From the NCBI RefSeq assembly GCF_014641945.1, contig NZ_BMIJ01000001.1, positions 851,998-915,997 on the forward strand: 64,000 nucleotides of DNA, in the 5' to 3' direction. The notes beneath the pieces were generated by a model that was not told where the DNA came from, did no database searches, and saw only the letters and a list, made by a program, of their open reading frames with translations. Of this stretch, positions 37,136 through 45,811 are shown one piece after another. The DNA comes from Marinobacterium zhoushanense. Its GTDB lineage: Bacteria; Pseudomonadota; Gammaproteobacteria; Pseudomonadales; Balneatricaceae. A program made the translations under genes and the position numbers. Within the stretch, counting starts at the first letter, position 1, and each line of letters opens with the position of its first letter.

Positions 37136-37656
37136 TACGCCTCACCTCCGGCGAGCATCGCGCGCAGGCGACGCAGCATGATCGTCAGCTGAGCCAGTAC
37201 CGACAGCGATGCGGTCACCGCCATCAGATACGCAAGCCACGCATAGGGAATTTCCAACACCGCGGTGGTGTCTTCGTAGGCCTGCACCTTCATCGCATGA
37301 CGCCAGAGCATCCAGGCAAACACGCCGAAGGCGAGCAGAGTGACCAGATCGATCAGCACCCGCTGAACCGGTCTCAGCCAGCCACGCACGGCCGAGTCGA
37401 TCAGGTCCACCTCGATGTGTCCCTGATCGGCGGTGACCAGCGGCAATCCCAGAAAGATCACCGCTGCCAGCATCAACTCGGTCAATTCGAAGGCACCGAC
37501 CAGTGGCGCGGAAAACAGATAACGTCCCAGTACATCGACCAGCGTCACCGCCATCAGCAGGAACATCATGATCACCGCAACGGAATCCAGCGTCAGACGC
37601 AGAACCCGCTCAACCCGGCTTGTGTCATCCGGACTACCACTGAGCGTGAGTTTCAT
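37135..37656 (-). CDS. TRAP transporter small permease (DctQ family)
   Basis: 173 residues with four membrane segments. VDVLGRYLFSAPLVGAFELT and GLPLVTADQGHIEVDL are DctQ signatures. It starts 10 bp after the binding-protein stop and overlaps the large-permease start by one base. Confidence 0.92.
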   Translation of the reverse strand: MKLTLSGSPDDTSRVERVLRLTLDSVAVIMMFLLMAVTLVDVLGRYLFSAPLVGAFELTELMLAAVIFLGLPLVTADQGHIEVDLIDSAVRGWLRPVQRVLIDLVTLLAFGVFAWMLWRHAMKVQAYEDTTAVLEIPYAWLAYLMAVTASLSVLAQLTIMLRRLRAMLAGGEA

Positions 37657-37666
37657 CTCGACCTCC

Positions 37667-38695
37667 TCAGTTCGCGGCGGTCTGCACCGGCGCGTGGCTC
37701 AGCGTGCGGAACGCATCCAGAGCGGCCTTACCGTCGATACCCTTGGCCTGAGCTTCCTTGAGCCACTCGGCCTCCATCGGTGCGCTCTTCTCGCGGATCT
37801 CGGCAATGAAGGCATCGTCAGCCGTAATGATCTCGTTGCCATTGGCCTTGAGCTGGTTCAGGCCATCGGCATCCACCTGATCCCATACACGACCGGCCAG
37901 ACGTGCCAGCGCTTCGCCAGACACACTGTCGATCGCCTCCTGATCCTGTTTCGAGAGGCTGGCAAAGCGGTCACGGTTCATCACCACGAAGAAGCTGAAG
38001 TTATACAGACCACCGGGCACCAGCGTGGTGTAGCGGGTCTTGTCCTCGATATGGAAGGCAGCGACCGATTCCAACGGGAACAGCGTGCCGTCGGCCACGC
38101 CGCTGGAGACCAGTTCATAGATGCTCGAAGAGGGTTTTTGCAGCGTAACGGCACCCAGTGCCGAGGCCAGGTCATTCATGATGCCGCCACCGACACGCAT
38201 CTTGAGCCCCTTGAGATCGGCCGCCGAGTTCACGCTGTGCTTGCTGTTGTGAATCTGGCCCGGACCATGGGTAAACAGGCCGAGCAGTTTGACATCCTTG
38301 TGCTCACCGGCCTTGGCCAGATAGTCGTTGTAGACCTTCCAGTACGCGACCGAGGTACGCTCGGCGCTGTCACCGGCAAAGGGAAACTCGACCATCTTGT
38401 ACAGCGCGAAGCGGCCCGGCGTGTAGCCCTGTGCTCCATAGGTGATATCGGCCTGACCGTCGCGGGCGATATCGTAGTGCATCTTGGGATGGCCCAGTGC
38501 AGAGGGTAGAATCACGATCTTGACCCGGCCTTCGGTGGCGCGCTCCACATTGGCAGCCCAGGGATGCATTACATCCTTGACCAGCGGATGCCCCGCCGGC
38601 AGCCAGGACGACATTGTCAAACGCGTTTCAGCCTGAGCGCCCATCGCCAGCAGCGCCAGTACAGCAGAACATGTCAGTGAGATCAGCTTGTTCAT
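37667..38695 (-). CDS. TRAP transporter substrate-binding protein (DctP family)
   Basis: 342 residues from the ATG at 38695, with GGGAG ~8 bases upstream; a GTG two codons earlier is less likely. A signal peptide (KLISLTCSAVLALLAMGAQA) is followed by a DctP fold (LTMSSWLPAGHPLVKDVMHP, GLKMRVGGGIMNDLASALGA). It lies ~65 bp after iacF in the same direction, so this transporter is embedded in the iac operon. An aromatic-acid or indole-acid substrate is plausible, not shown. Confidence 0.92.
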   Translation of the reverse strand: MNKLISLTCSAVLALLAMGAQAETRLTMSSWLPAGHPLVKDVMHPWAANVERATEGRVKIVILPSALGHPKMHYDIARDGQADITYGAQGYTPGRFALYKMVEFPFAGDSAERTSVAYWKVYNDYLAKAGEHKDVKLLGLFTHGPGQIHNSKHSVNSAADLKGLKMRVGGGIMNDLASALGAVTLQKPSSSIYELVSSGVADGTLFPLESVAAFHIEDKTRYTTLVPGGLYNFSFFVVMNRDRFASLSKQDQEAIDSVSGEALARLAGRVWDQVDADGLNQLKANGNEIITADDAFIAEIREKSAPMEAEWLKEAQAKGIDGKAALDAFRTLSHAPVQTAAN

Positions 38696-38760
38696 TTTCA
38701 CTCTCCCGTTTATTGTCGTTATGCAGTGCTATGAAGCGCCCACGTCGGCGACGGCTGGCT

Positions 38761-39726
38761 TCAGATATCGATAACCAGACGCGCACTTTTTGCCCGTGAG
38801 CAACACAGTGCGATCTGGTCGTTGTCCTCTTTCTCCTCCTCGGTCAGGAAGTGGTCACGGTGATCCGGCGTACCCTCGAGCACATCGCAGATACAGGTGC
38901 CGCACACGCCTTCCTCGCACGACATCTGTACCTTCACCCCCGCCGCTTTCAGCGCCGTCGCGATGCTTTCATTCGGGCCGACCTGCACGGTCACGCCACT
39001 GGTTTCAGCAAACACCTCAAACGCCTCGCCGCTGATATCGACCTCGGCGCTGAAGTATTCGAAGTGGATCTGCGCATCCGGCAGGCCCGCAGCCTTGCTC
39101 TGCTCGATCACCCAGTCCATGAAGCCGCCGGGGCCACACACGTACACGTGGCTACCCTGCACTGCGTCTTGGCACAGGGCTTTCGGGTCGATGCGTGCGG
39201 CATCGCCGGCATCGTCAAAGTGCAGCACCAGTTGCTCGCCGAACTCACGCTTGAGCTCAGCGAGAAACGCCGCCTTGCTCTCGCTGCGGCTGCAGTAGTG
39301 CAGTTCAAACGAACGCCCGGCCGCCTTGAGTGCATACGCCATGGCGATCATCGGCGTAATGCCGATACCGCCGCCGATCAGCAGGCTGTGCGCGGCCTCC
39401 ATCTCCAGCGGGAAATGGTTGCGCGGTGCGCTGATGGTCAGTTCGGCACCGGTTTCAAGTTCTGCGTGGATCCGTTTCGAGCCGCCGCGGGAATTGGGGT
39501 CGTTGAGAATTCCCAACCGATACACGCCCTCCCCCGGCGCATTGCTCAGGGAGTACTGACGAATGGTGTCGTCATCCAGAATCACGTCGATGTGCGCACC
39601 CGCCTGGAAGGGGGGCAGCGCAGAGCCATCCACAGCGGACAGCACGAACAACGCGATGTCGTCGGTCTGATTCTCGCGGCGCGTCACCGTCGCGCGGATC
39701 AGGGTTTCATTGATACTGCTAGTCAT
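38761..39726 (-). CDS. iacF: IacF-like oxygenase reductase (FAD and 2Fe-2S)
   Basis: 321 residues. The ATG at 39726 has GAGG eight bases upstream; the longer reading overlaps iacE and is rejected. The order is that of phthalate-dioxygenase-reductase proteins: flavin domain (IRQYSLSNAPGEG), NAD(P) domain (SLLIGGGIGITPMIAMAYAL) and C-terminal plant-type 2Fe-2S domain (CEEGVCGTC plus a late Cys in ALCCSRAK). It passes electrons from NAD(P)H to the Rieske oxygenase IacC-IacD. The gene is 10 bp after iacE. Confidence 0.9.
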   Translation of the reverse strand: MTSSINETLIRATVTRRENQTDDIALFVLSAVDGSALPPFQAGAHIDVILDDDTIRQYSLSNAPGEGVYRLGILNDPNSRGGSKRIHAELETGAELTISAPRNHFPLEMEAAHSLLIGGGIGITPMIAMAYALKAAGRSFELHYCSRSESKAAFLAELKREFGEQLVLHFDDAGDAARIDPKALCQDAVQGSHVYVCGPGGFMDWVIEQSKAAGLPDAQIHFEYFSAEVDISGEAFEVFAETSGVTVQVGPNESIATALKAAGVKVQMSCEEGVCGTCICDVLEGTPDHRDHFLTEEEKEDNDQIALCCSRAKSARLVIDI

Positions 39727-39736
39727 TGGCATTACC

Positions 39737-40492
39737 TCAGCGCATGAACAGGCCGCCGTTGATGTCCCAGGTGGTACCGGTCGCGAAGTAGGCTTCGGGC
39801 CGGGCCAGCTGAACCACCATGTCACCGATAAAGTCCGCATCGCCGAGCTGCCCCGCCGGGATGGCGGACAGCAGTGTCGGCAGACGCTCCTCGGGAACCA
39901 GTGCTTTCACCATCGGGGAATCAATGGGACCGGGGGCGATGGCGTTAACGGTTACGCCCCGTGACGCCAGCTCCTTGGCAAATACCTTGGTCAGGGTCAG
40001 GATCCCGCCCTTGGACGCGGCATAGTGGGCACCGGTGGAGGTGCCCCCGTTCTGCCCGGCCAGCGAGGCCATGTTGATGATGCGGCCGTAGCCCTGTCCG
40101 GCCATGTACCCGCCAATCACCTGACAGCCGGCGAAGGTGCCGCCCAGATTGATGCCGACCACCTCATTGAACTCCTGCAGGTCGATCTCCATCACCGGTG
40201 TTGCACGGGTCACGGCAGCGTTGTTCACCAGCACTTGAAGCTCACCCCAGCGATCGACCACGGCAGCCAGTGCCGCCTCAAAGTCCGCCCGGTGGGCCAC
40301 ATCAAGCGACACCGACATGGCGGTGTCGCCGCTGGCGTCCAGCGCACGGGCAGCGCGTTGCGCCGCCTCGCCGTCGATATCGCTGATCGCAACCTTGAAA
40401 CCCGCCGCATGCAGACGCTGGGCGATATGTTGGCCCAGTCCCTGGGCCGCGCCGGTGACCAGCGCAATCTGTGTGTGTGTTGGGTTACCCAT
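39737..40492 (-). CDS. iacE: IacE-like short-chain dehydrogenase/reductase
   Basis: 251 residues, classical SDR size. The cofactor loop is VTGAAQGLGQHIAQRL, followed by the NNAAVTRATP motif and the active site GAHYAASKGGILTLTKVFAK (Tyr-x3-Lys). AAGGAG precedes the ATG. In the iac pathway IacE is linked to the conversion of the hydroxylated indole intermediates; its exact step is less certain than those of IacA and IacC. It is placed between the oxygenase beta-subunit gene and the reductase gene, as in known iac clusters. Confidence 0.9.
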   Translation of the reverse strand: MGNPTHTQIALVTGAAQGLGQHIAQRLHAAGFKVAISDIDGEAAQRAARALDASGDTAMSVSLDVAHRADFEAALAAVVDRWGELQVLVNNAAVTRATPVMEIDLQEFNEVVGINLGGTFAGCQVIGGYMAGQGYGRIINMASLAGQNGGTSTGAHYAASKGGILTLTKVFAKELASRGVTVNAIAPGPIDSPMVKALVPEERLPTLLSAIPAGQLGDADFIGDMVVQLARPEAYFATGTTWDINGGLFMR

Positions 40493-40504
40493 GGCCGTCG
40501 CTCC

Positions 40505-40987
40505 TTAGAAGATGAAGCTGACGGTGCGCAGGAAGCCGTCGGCGTGGAGCAGCTTGACCACCTTCTGTTCCAGCTTGAGGCCCTCGGCCGTCGGCTTCAG
40601 GGTGTACTCCACATTGGCCGGATAGGTCACCAGCTTGCCGTGGCGCAGCTCGTTCAGGGTCATCGCACAGCGTGCGATCACCAGGTCGTCACCGGCTTCG
40701 AGGATGCGCACGCGGGATACCATGCGCACCGTGGAGCCGACGGAGATGGCCGATACCGACTCACCGTTTTCCAGCCGGGCCACGCGCATGCGGCGCATGT
40801 CGGCGTCGTCCAGCGCCAGGTTCAGGGTATTCAGGTAGTCGGTCTCGTTGAGGTCCGTCGGCACGATGTAGAGACCGCTGTCGGTCCACAGCGATAGCCA
40901 CTCCTGGTACGCCTTGTGATCGAGCAGGTCCGCTTCATAGCCGATGAACTCGGTGACCTGCGCCAGCAGTTGGGTATTGGATTTCAT
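40505..40987 (-). CDS. iacD: IacD-like ring-hydroxylating oxygenase beta subunit
   Basis: 160 residues, normal for the NTF2-like beta subunit of Rieske oxygenases (FIGYEADLLDHKAYQEWLSL, VARLENGESVSAISVGSTVR). AGAGGAG precedes the ATG. It lies 3 bp after iacC. It has a structural and perhaps specificity role in the alpha3beta3 oxygenase. Confidence 0.9.
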   Translation of the reverse strand: MKSNTQLLAQVTEFIGYEADLLDHKAYQEWLSLWTDSGLYIVPTDLNETDYLNTLNLALDDADMRRMRVARLENGESVSAISVGSTVRMVSRVRILEAGDDLVIARCAMTLNELRHGKLVTYPANVEYTLKPTAEGLKLEQKVVKLLHADGFLRTVSFIF

Positions 40988-40990
40988 CGC

Positions 40991-42286
40991 TTATTTCTCC
41001 TCTGCCGCGGCCATCATCTTTTTGTACTGCTGGTAGGCACCGCGCATGCCGGTCTCGGAGCAGACCGCCCCCTGCGGGTTGCCATCTTCGGAGGTGCGCA
41101 GCTTGCTCATGCCGCGGTTGACCAGAATCCAGCCATCGGTACCGGCCATGGAACCCTTCTGCACCCGCTCCCAGGCCTCTCCGTCATCCGGGGTACCGAA
41201 GCCCATCGGGCCCTGGAAATGTTCGTGCAGACGCATCCGCTTGTGGTTGAACGCATCAGGTGCGCCGTCACCGCCAAGGGCCACGTGCTGAATTTCGGTC
41301 TCGCCGACGCTGACCGGACGCAGCACACGGAAGAACGCCATGGAGCAGGAGACGTTGGGGAACAGGTTGAGGTTGAAGCCGGTACCGTGCGCTGCACGCA
41401 CCAGTTTTTTCACCTCGTTTTCTGATTTGCCTTCGTCGCGCAGCGCCTGCGCCAGCGCCGAGAAACGCTCCGGGATCGGCTGATCGAGATCGGCTTCCAG
41501 ATCCACCAGTTGCGGAATCATCACCATCACGCTGTGACCGTTGCCCAGATCCTCGACAAAACCCTCGCCGTCGAGGAAGTCGAAGATGTCGGCGGTGGCC
41601 TCGTCCAGCGAGGAGACGAACGACTTGTGCACAATCGGGAAGTGGTAGGCGTCGGTGGTGTTCTCGAGCTGGATCTTCCAGTTACCGGGGAAATTGAAGC
41701 GGTGCTCGCCCAGTACTTTCACCGGGTAACCGCCACCCTGTTTCATGAACAGGTCGATCCACTTTTTCGCCCCGCCCAGGAAATCTTCGAGCGGTTCGAT
41801 ATCGTTATTGAAGGTGGCGAACACCATACCCTGGTAGCTCTCGACCCGCAGGCTCTCCAGCGGCATCTCGCTCTTGTCGAAAACGCCGTCGTACTCCTCA
41901 GGCTTGGGCAGTGCACGCAGACTGCCGTCCAGACCATAGCCCCAGCCGTGGTAGGGGCAGGTGAACGCCTTGGTCTTGCCCTTGCGCGCCTCGCAGACGG
42001 TGGCGCCACGGTGGCGACAGCGGTTCTGCAGTACGTGCAGAACCATCTTGCGATCACGGCTGAGGATCACCGGCTGACGACCGATGTAGGCGGTCTTGAA
42101 GCTGCCCGCCTCCGGCACTTCGCTCTCGTGGCCGACAAACACCCAGGTGTTGTTGAACACCAGATCCAGCTCCTCCTCGAAGATCTCGGGGTTGGAGTAC
42201 AGCTCCTTCTTCACCCGGCCCTTCTCCACATCCACCATATCGGCGGCCTGCAGGCCGATGTTTTTCATATCGATCAACTGGCTCAT
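40991..42286 (-). CDS. iacC: IacC-like Rieske oxygenase alpha subunit
   Basis: 431 residues. The Rieske centre is complete (CRHRGATVC and CPYHGWGYG, i.e. Cys-x-His ... Cys-x2-His, about residues 95-120). The mononuclear iron site is seen in ENTTDAYHFPIVHKSF (Asp, His, His), with the last Asp further on. In indole-3-acetate degradation IacC with IacD and IacF acts on the oxidised indole acid leading to catechol. Its place in an A-B-I-C-D-E-F order supports the name over benzoate- or anthranilate-type oxygenases. Confidence 0.92.
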   Translation of the reverse strand: MSQLIDMKNIGLQAADMVDVEKGRVKKELYSNPEIFEEELDLVFNNTWVFVGHESEVPEAGSFKTAYIGRQPVILSRDRKMVLHVLQNRCRHRGATVCEARKGKTKAFTCPYHGWGYGLDGSLRALPKPEEYDGVFDKSEMPLESLRVESYQGMVFATFNNDIEPLEDFLGGAKKWIDLFMKQGGGYPVKVLGEHRFNFPGNWKIQLENTTDAYHFPIVHKSFVSSLDEATADIFDFLDGEGFVEDLGNGHSVMVMIPQLVDLEADLDQPIPERFSALAQALRDEGKSENEVKKLVRAAHGTGFNLNLFPNVSCSMAFFRVLRPVSVGETEIQHVALGGDGAPDAFNHKRMRLHEHFQGPMGFGTPDDGEAWERVQKGSMAGTDGWILVNRGMSKLRTSEDGNPQGAVCSETGMRGAYQQYKKMMAAAEEK

Positions 42287-42298
42287 TGTCGTTCTCTC

Positions 42299-42850
42299 TT
42301 ATTCGTTCTCTCCGGCGCCGAGGCCGGTCATCTGTTCTTCGGGCACCGGCAGCGGCTGCGGGTTGTCCCAGGGGCTCTGCACAGGGCGATTGAAGCGGCT
42401 GGTGGTGCAGAAGTGGGCGATCTTCCAGCGCCCCTGCTCACGCCTGAACAGCACATCCAGCAGTGCACTGCTCAGCTGTGAGCGGCCGTCGGCGAAGGTG
42501 GCGGTTTGCAACAGCACCCAGCTGCCCTCAGCCTCGGTATCGCTCTGCACCTGCACCCGTTCGGAGGTCAGAAAGTGCACGTTGAGGGCAAAATGTGCCG
42601 GTGGCAGGGTGTACTTCTCGAACATCGCCCGCACCGCCTCGCGCCCCTCGCGCCGACCGAACGTCGCGGCATAGCGCTTGCCCTTGCCCTCCCAGATCGC
42701 GTCCTCCGTAAACAGCGCCATGAGCGGCTCCAGGTCGAAACCCTCGTCGAGGTAGTCGCACAGCTGCATGTACTGATGCAGGCAGGCACTGACCTCGCGC
42801 GCCGCCTCAAGCCTGAATACCCGCTGCTTCAACTGCTCCAGTTCGCTCAT
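42299..42850 (-). CDS. iacI: IacI-like SnoaL/NTF2-fold protein
   Basis: 183 residues. The ATG at 42850 has GAGG eight bases upstream, overlapping the end of iacB. It shows an NTF2-like profile (CDYLDEGFDLEPLMALFTED, AIWEGKGKRYAATFG) of the type found in SnoaL proteins and oxygenase beta subunits. In known iac clusters a protein of this class, IacI, lies between iacB and iacC; its role in the pathway is not firmly established. It begins an uninterrupted run with iacC. Confidence 0.85.
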   Translation of the reverse strand: MSELEQLKQRVFRLEAAREVSACLHQYMQLCDYLDEGFDLEPLMALFTEDAIWEGKGKRYAATFGRREGREAVRAMFEKYTLPPAHFALNVHFLTSERVQVQSDTEAEGSWVLLQTATFADGRSQLSSALLDVLFRREQGRWKIAHFCTTSRFNRPVQSPWDNPQPLPVPEEQMTGLGAGENE

Positions 42851-42860
42851 GGCCAGGGCC

Positions 42861-43223
42861 TCAGGCACGCTGCACGATCAGTTCGCGGCCGATGCGGGCC
42901 TCGACCTTGGCATAGCGCCACAGCTTGTACGGCCCTGAGCCCACCTCGGTGGTGCGAAACAGGTTGCAGCAGGCGGTAACCCGCTCGTAGTCCGCCACGT
43001 CGGCGAGCAGATAGGTGGTCCAGGGGTAGCCGCTGGAGGGGCCGACCATGCTCTGGTCGTCGTCCATATTGCCGATCACCTCGACCCCTTCCATGTCGTG
43101 GATGCCGTTCCACATCTGGCCAAATGCGGCCCATACCTGAAGTTGCTCGTCACGCGGTGCATCCATGAAGTTCTGGTTGATGCCCATGCAGAACAGGACG
43201 CGCAGTGGTTTGTTGTCACTCAT
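42861..43223 (-). CDS. iacB: IacB-like small protein
   Basis: 120 residues from the ATG at 43223 with GGAGAGA upstream; a longer reading runs into iacA and is rejected. It has no named domain I recognise. The sequence (VLFCMGINQNFMDAPRDEQL, VEVIGNMDDDQSMVGPSSGY) is compact and soluble, without a signal peptide. The short size and position between iacA and iacI match IacB of indole-3-acetate clusters, an ill-characterised protein of the pathway. It might be a dimeric alpha-beta-barrel-like protein, judged from size and the DYERVTACC region; that is speculation. Confidence 0.8.
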   Translation of the reverse strand: MSDNKPLRVLFCMGINQNFMDAPRDEQLQVWAAFGQMWNGIHDMEGVEVIGNMDDDQSMVGPSSGYPWTTYLLADVADYERVTACCNLFRTTEVGSGPYKLWRYAKVEARIGRELIVQRA

Positions 43224-43243
43224 GATCTGTCTCTCCGTTGGGA

Positions 43244-44395
43244 TTAGAGGTAGCCCGGCAGCGGGTCGTGGCCGAAGAACATGGCGCCGGCATTCTTGAA
43301 GGTGATCGCGCCCATGAAGGCATGCTGGGTCGCCAGCATGGCATCCCGCGCCACACGGCATAGCGGGTGGTCGGTGTAGGCACTGGTCATACCCGCCAAC
43401 TCATACGCTGTGCGCACCACGGCGGCACACTCATGGGTCAGGTGGCTGGTGGAGAGGCGCAGCAGATTGGTCTGCTCGCGGCTCGGCTCGCCACCGGCCA
43501 ATACGGCATTCCAGGCCTCGTCGGTGGCGTCGTAGAAGAACGCACGCGCGGAGCGGTAGCGCGCTTCCGCCTTGCCCACCTCGATCTGCACGTACTCACG
43601 TTCACCGAGGTTGGGGGCACCGGTCACCGACTTGCGACCGGCGGCCATGCCCTGAATCACATCCAGCGCTTCGCGTGCCAGACCCGCCGTGGTAACCGAC
43701 AGCACCTGGGAGGCAAAAGAGAGCGAGGGATAGCGGAAGAACGGTGCATCCATGTTTGGCGCACTGCCACGGACGAATGTCCACTCGTCGGGCACAAACA
43801 CATCCTCGACAACCAGATCGTGAGAGCCGGTCCCGACCATGCCGATCACATCCCAGTTCGGCTCTATCTTGACCTGTTTGGCAGGCATCACCGCCAGCAG
43901 TGGCAGCTTCTGTTCGCCGCCATCCGGCTGGATGCCAACCGCGAGAAGATCCGCCCCCATGCAACCGCTGCTGAATCTCCAGCGTCCGTTGAGGATGTAA
44001 CCACCCTCGACACGTTTGGCCGGCTGGATCGGGAAGATACCGGCGGCAAACACGACGTTGGGGCCCTGTGCCCAAACCTTGTCGATGGTCTGCGGCGGCA
44101 GCGATGCCAGGTAGGCGGGGTTCATGCCGAAGCTGGCGATCCAGCCGGCAGAACCGTCGGCTGCCGAGATCGCCTCGACCATCTGCAGGAACTCTTTCGG
44201 GGAGCGTTCATCACCGCCAAGTGTCTTGGGCACCATGGAGCGATAGACACCTATCTCCTTGAAGGACTCGATAATGTCCTGCGAGATATGCTTTTGTTTC
44301 TCGAATTCGTCGCGGCGCTCGCGCACCTCGGCCAAGAGGGCGTCGAAGACTTTCTCTCCGCCCCAAAGGGATTTATCGATCTGATGGGCTGGCAT
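43244..44395 (-). CDS. iacA: IacA-like flavin-dependent monooxygenase
   Basis: 383 residues with an acyl-CoA-dehydrogenase fold of the two-component oxygenase type (HpaB-C2/HsaA/IacA). Visible features are DGSAGWIASFGMNPAYLASL, GYILNGRWRFSSGCMGADL, the GMVGTGSHDLVVEDVFVPDE stretch and the closing region HECAAVVRTAYELAGMTSAY. IacA carries out the first oxidation of indole-3-acetate using reduced flavin from a reductase. It is the first gene of the operon, with GGGAG upstream, and diverges from the MarR gene iacR. Confidence 0.9.
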   Translation of the reverse strand: MPAHQIDKSLWGGEKVFDALLAEVRERRDEFEKQKHISQDIIESFKEIGVYRSMVPKTLGGDERSPKEFLQMVEAISAADGSAGWIASFGMNPAYLASLPPQTIDKVWAQGPNVVFAAGIFPIQPAKRVEGGYILNGRWRFSSGCMGADLLAVGIQPDGGEQKLPLLAVMPAKQVKIEPNWDVIGMVGTGSHDLVVEDVFVPDEWTFVRGSAPNMDAPFFRYPSLSFASQVLSVTTAGLAREALDVIQGMAAGRKSVTGAPNLGEREYVQIEVGKAEARYRSARAFFYDATDEAWNAVLAGGEPSREQTNLLRLSTSHLTHECAAVVRTAYELAGMTSAYTDHPLCRVARDAMLATQHAFMGAITFKNAGAMFFGHDPLPGYL

Positions 44396-45163
44396 CGTAC
44401 ACCGCTCCCTTAATCGTATTTATTGTCATGCCGGACTGCTGTTTCCGGCGGGAATTTTTGTGTCTTCAACGTACGCTTGCTCCAAGCACCTGCCCCGAAT
44501 CGGCAAAGCGGCCAGCACTCCATTTGTGATGGTGCTGACACACCTGCATACACCCTGTCACGACCATAAAAAACGAAGCGTTTTTTCAGCACATTTCGGC
44601 AGCTCAGTTCTGTAGAAACACACATGATCAGACTCGCCTATCTCGGGTGTTCGCCAAGGGATGCAACCGCTTGAACAGTTCGTCCGAAGACACCTTGAGA
44701 ATTTCACTATTCACTTGAATCGTCAACTAATTTGCGAGACATATTTCCTATGACAGAGGTCAATGCAAATTGACGCAGACTATTTTCACAAACATCCAGA
44801 AACCAGTGAAAAGGTCTTGATCTCCACAAATAATTGATTATTTTTCATATACTTAAAAACCTAAAAACCCTTTATCCGCCATCGCAAAAACCTCGTCATT
44901 TCGCTGCTGCAAAAAATAAATTTCCATTTATGAGATGTTCGATTCCCATAAATAACGACTCAAAACAGGCTATAAAAAATTGCACCAAACTATGCTTATT
45001 GGCATCAAAAACGTGCAGATCCATGCACCGTTACGGGACATTGCGCCCCCAGCTTGAGCAAAAGTCCATGCAGCCTCTGCACGATAGACACAAGACGCTG
45101 TATACTTGACCGATCAACTATTTTTGAACTGAGCCCCGTGCGGAAAACGACGAGAAAGCAGGC
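44396..45163. promoter_or_regulatory. AT-rich intergenic control region between iacA and iacR
   Basis: 768 bp with no credible gene. The stretch 44.64-45.06 kb is far richer in A+T than the flanks. It holds a perfect GTCAAT-gcaa-ATTGAC dyad at 44759-44774 and, ~60 bp before iacR, a TATACT -10-like box at 45101-45106 without a clear -35. Divergent promoters for iacA and iacR with MarR operator sites are expected here. Confidence 0.6.
44759..44774. promoter_or_regulatory. candidate IacR operator (GTCAAT-n4-ATTGAC)
   Basis: A perfect 16-bp inverted repeat with 6-bp arms, ~365 bp upstream of iacA and ~390 bp upstream of iacR. MarR proteins bind palindromes of about this size. Assignment to IacR is inference from position. 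Confidence 0.35.
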
Positions 45164-45643
45164 ATGAGCAAGAGCAGCAAATCCGACATGTACGATCCGC
45201 TGGGCGATAATTTCAGACGGCGGGAGTTTCCGTTCTACTGGGTAGCACAGGTGAATGCGTTATACACCCAAGAGATGGAGAGAATACTGAAGAAGATTGA
45301 TATGGATCTGCCGCGCTGGCGTATTCTGTTGATTCTGAATGAACATCAGCCGCTGAGCATCTCGGAGATCGCCCAACACGCCGTCGCCAAGCTGCCGACC
45401 ATCACCAAGATCCTCTATCGCATGCAGGATCAGGGGCTGGTGGAGCTGACCACCTCAGCCAGCGATGGCCGCGTCACACTGGCAACACTGACCGACAAGG
45501 GGTATGGCAATCTGAACGAGGTCAGGGACTCGGTCAGCAATATCTTCAAACGCAGTTTCAAAGGCTTTAGCAACCCGCAGATCCACCGCATCAACGACCT
45601 GCTGGAAAAGCTCTTCGACAACCTGAAGTCGATTCGGGACTAG
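45164..45643 (+). CDS. iacR: IacR-like MarR-family regulator
   Basis: 159 residues. A MarR winged helix is clear (DLPRWRILLILNEHQPLSIS, AVAKLPTITKILYRMQDQGL, ASDGRVTLATLTDKG). It is transcribed divergently from iacA, the position of iacR in known indole-3-acetate clusters, where IacR represses iac genes until the inducer is bound. No strong ribosome site precedes the ATG. Confidence 0.88.
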   Translation: MSKSSKSDMYDPLGDNFRRREFPFYWVAQVNALYTQEMERILKKIDMDLPRWRILLILNEHQPLSISEIAQHAVAKLPTITKILYRMQDQGLVELTTSASDGRVTLATLTDKGYGNLNEVRDSVSNIFKRSFKGFSNPQIHRINDLLEKLFDNLKSIRD

Positions 45644-45710
45644 TGAAAACATGGGAGCGTGCTGTAGCCGACATACTCATCATCGTCGAGCAAAGTGAGA
45701 ATCGACCTGA

Positions 45711-45738
45711 AAAAAAGCCCCAGATGTTATCCGGGGCG
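45711..45738 (-). terminator. rho-independent terminator after the amidase gene
   Basis: On the minus strand GCCCC-n-GAT pairs with ATC-n-GGGGC (one mismatch) and seven T follow. It lies ~75 bp past the amidase stop; the opposite MarR gene ends on its other side. Confidence 0.85.
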
Positions 45739-45811
45739 AATTACACTACCGAGGTGCCGTATTGCCTTTTACCCCCTGCCCGAGACACGGTGCCCGGACA
45801 GGGTTAACTCA

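Noticed and set aside
35681..37192. 503-codon plus-strand frame opposite the TRAP permease
   Set aside because: Composition dominated by His, Gln and Asp, typical of the complement of a hydrophobic gene.
44834..45109. 91-codon frame in the iacA-iacR gap
   Set aside because: No ribosome site, biased Lys/Ser content from AT-rich DNA, overlaps the likely iacR promoter.
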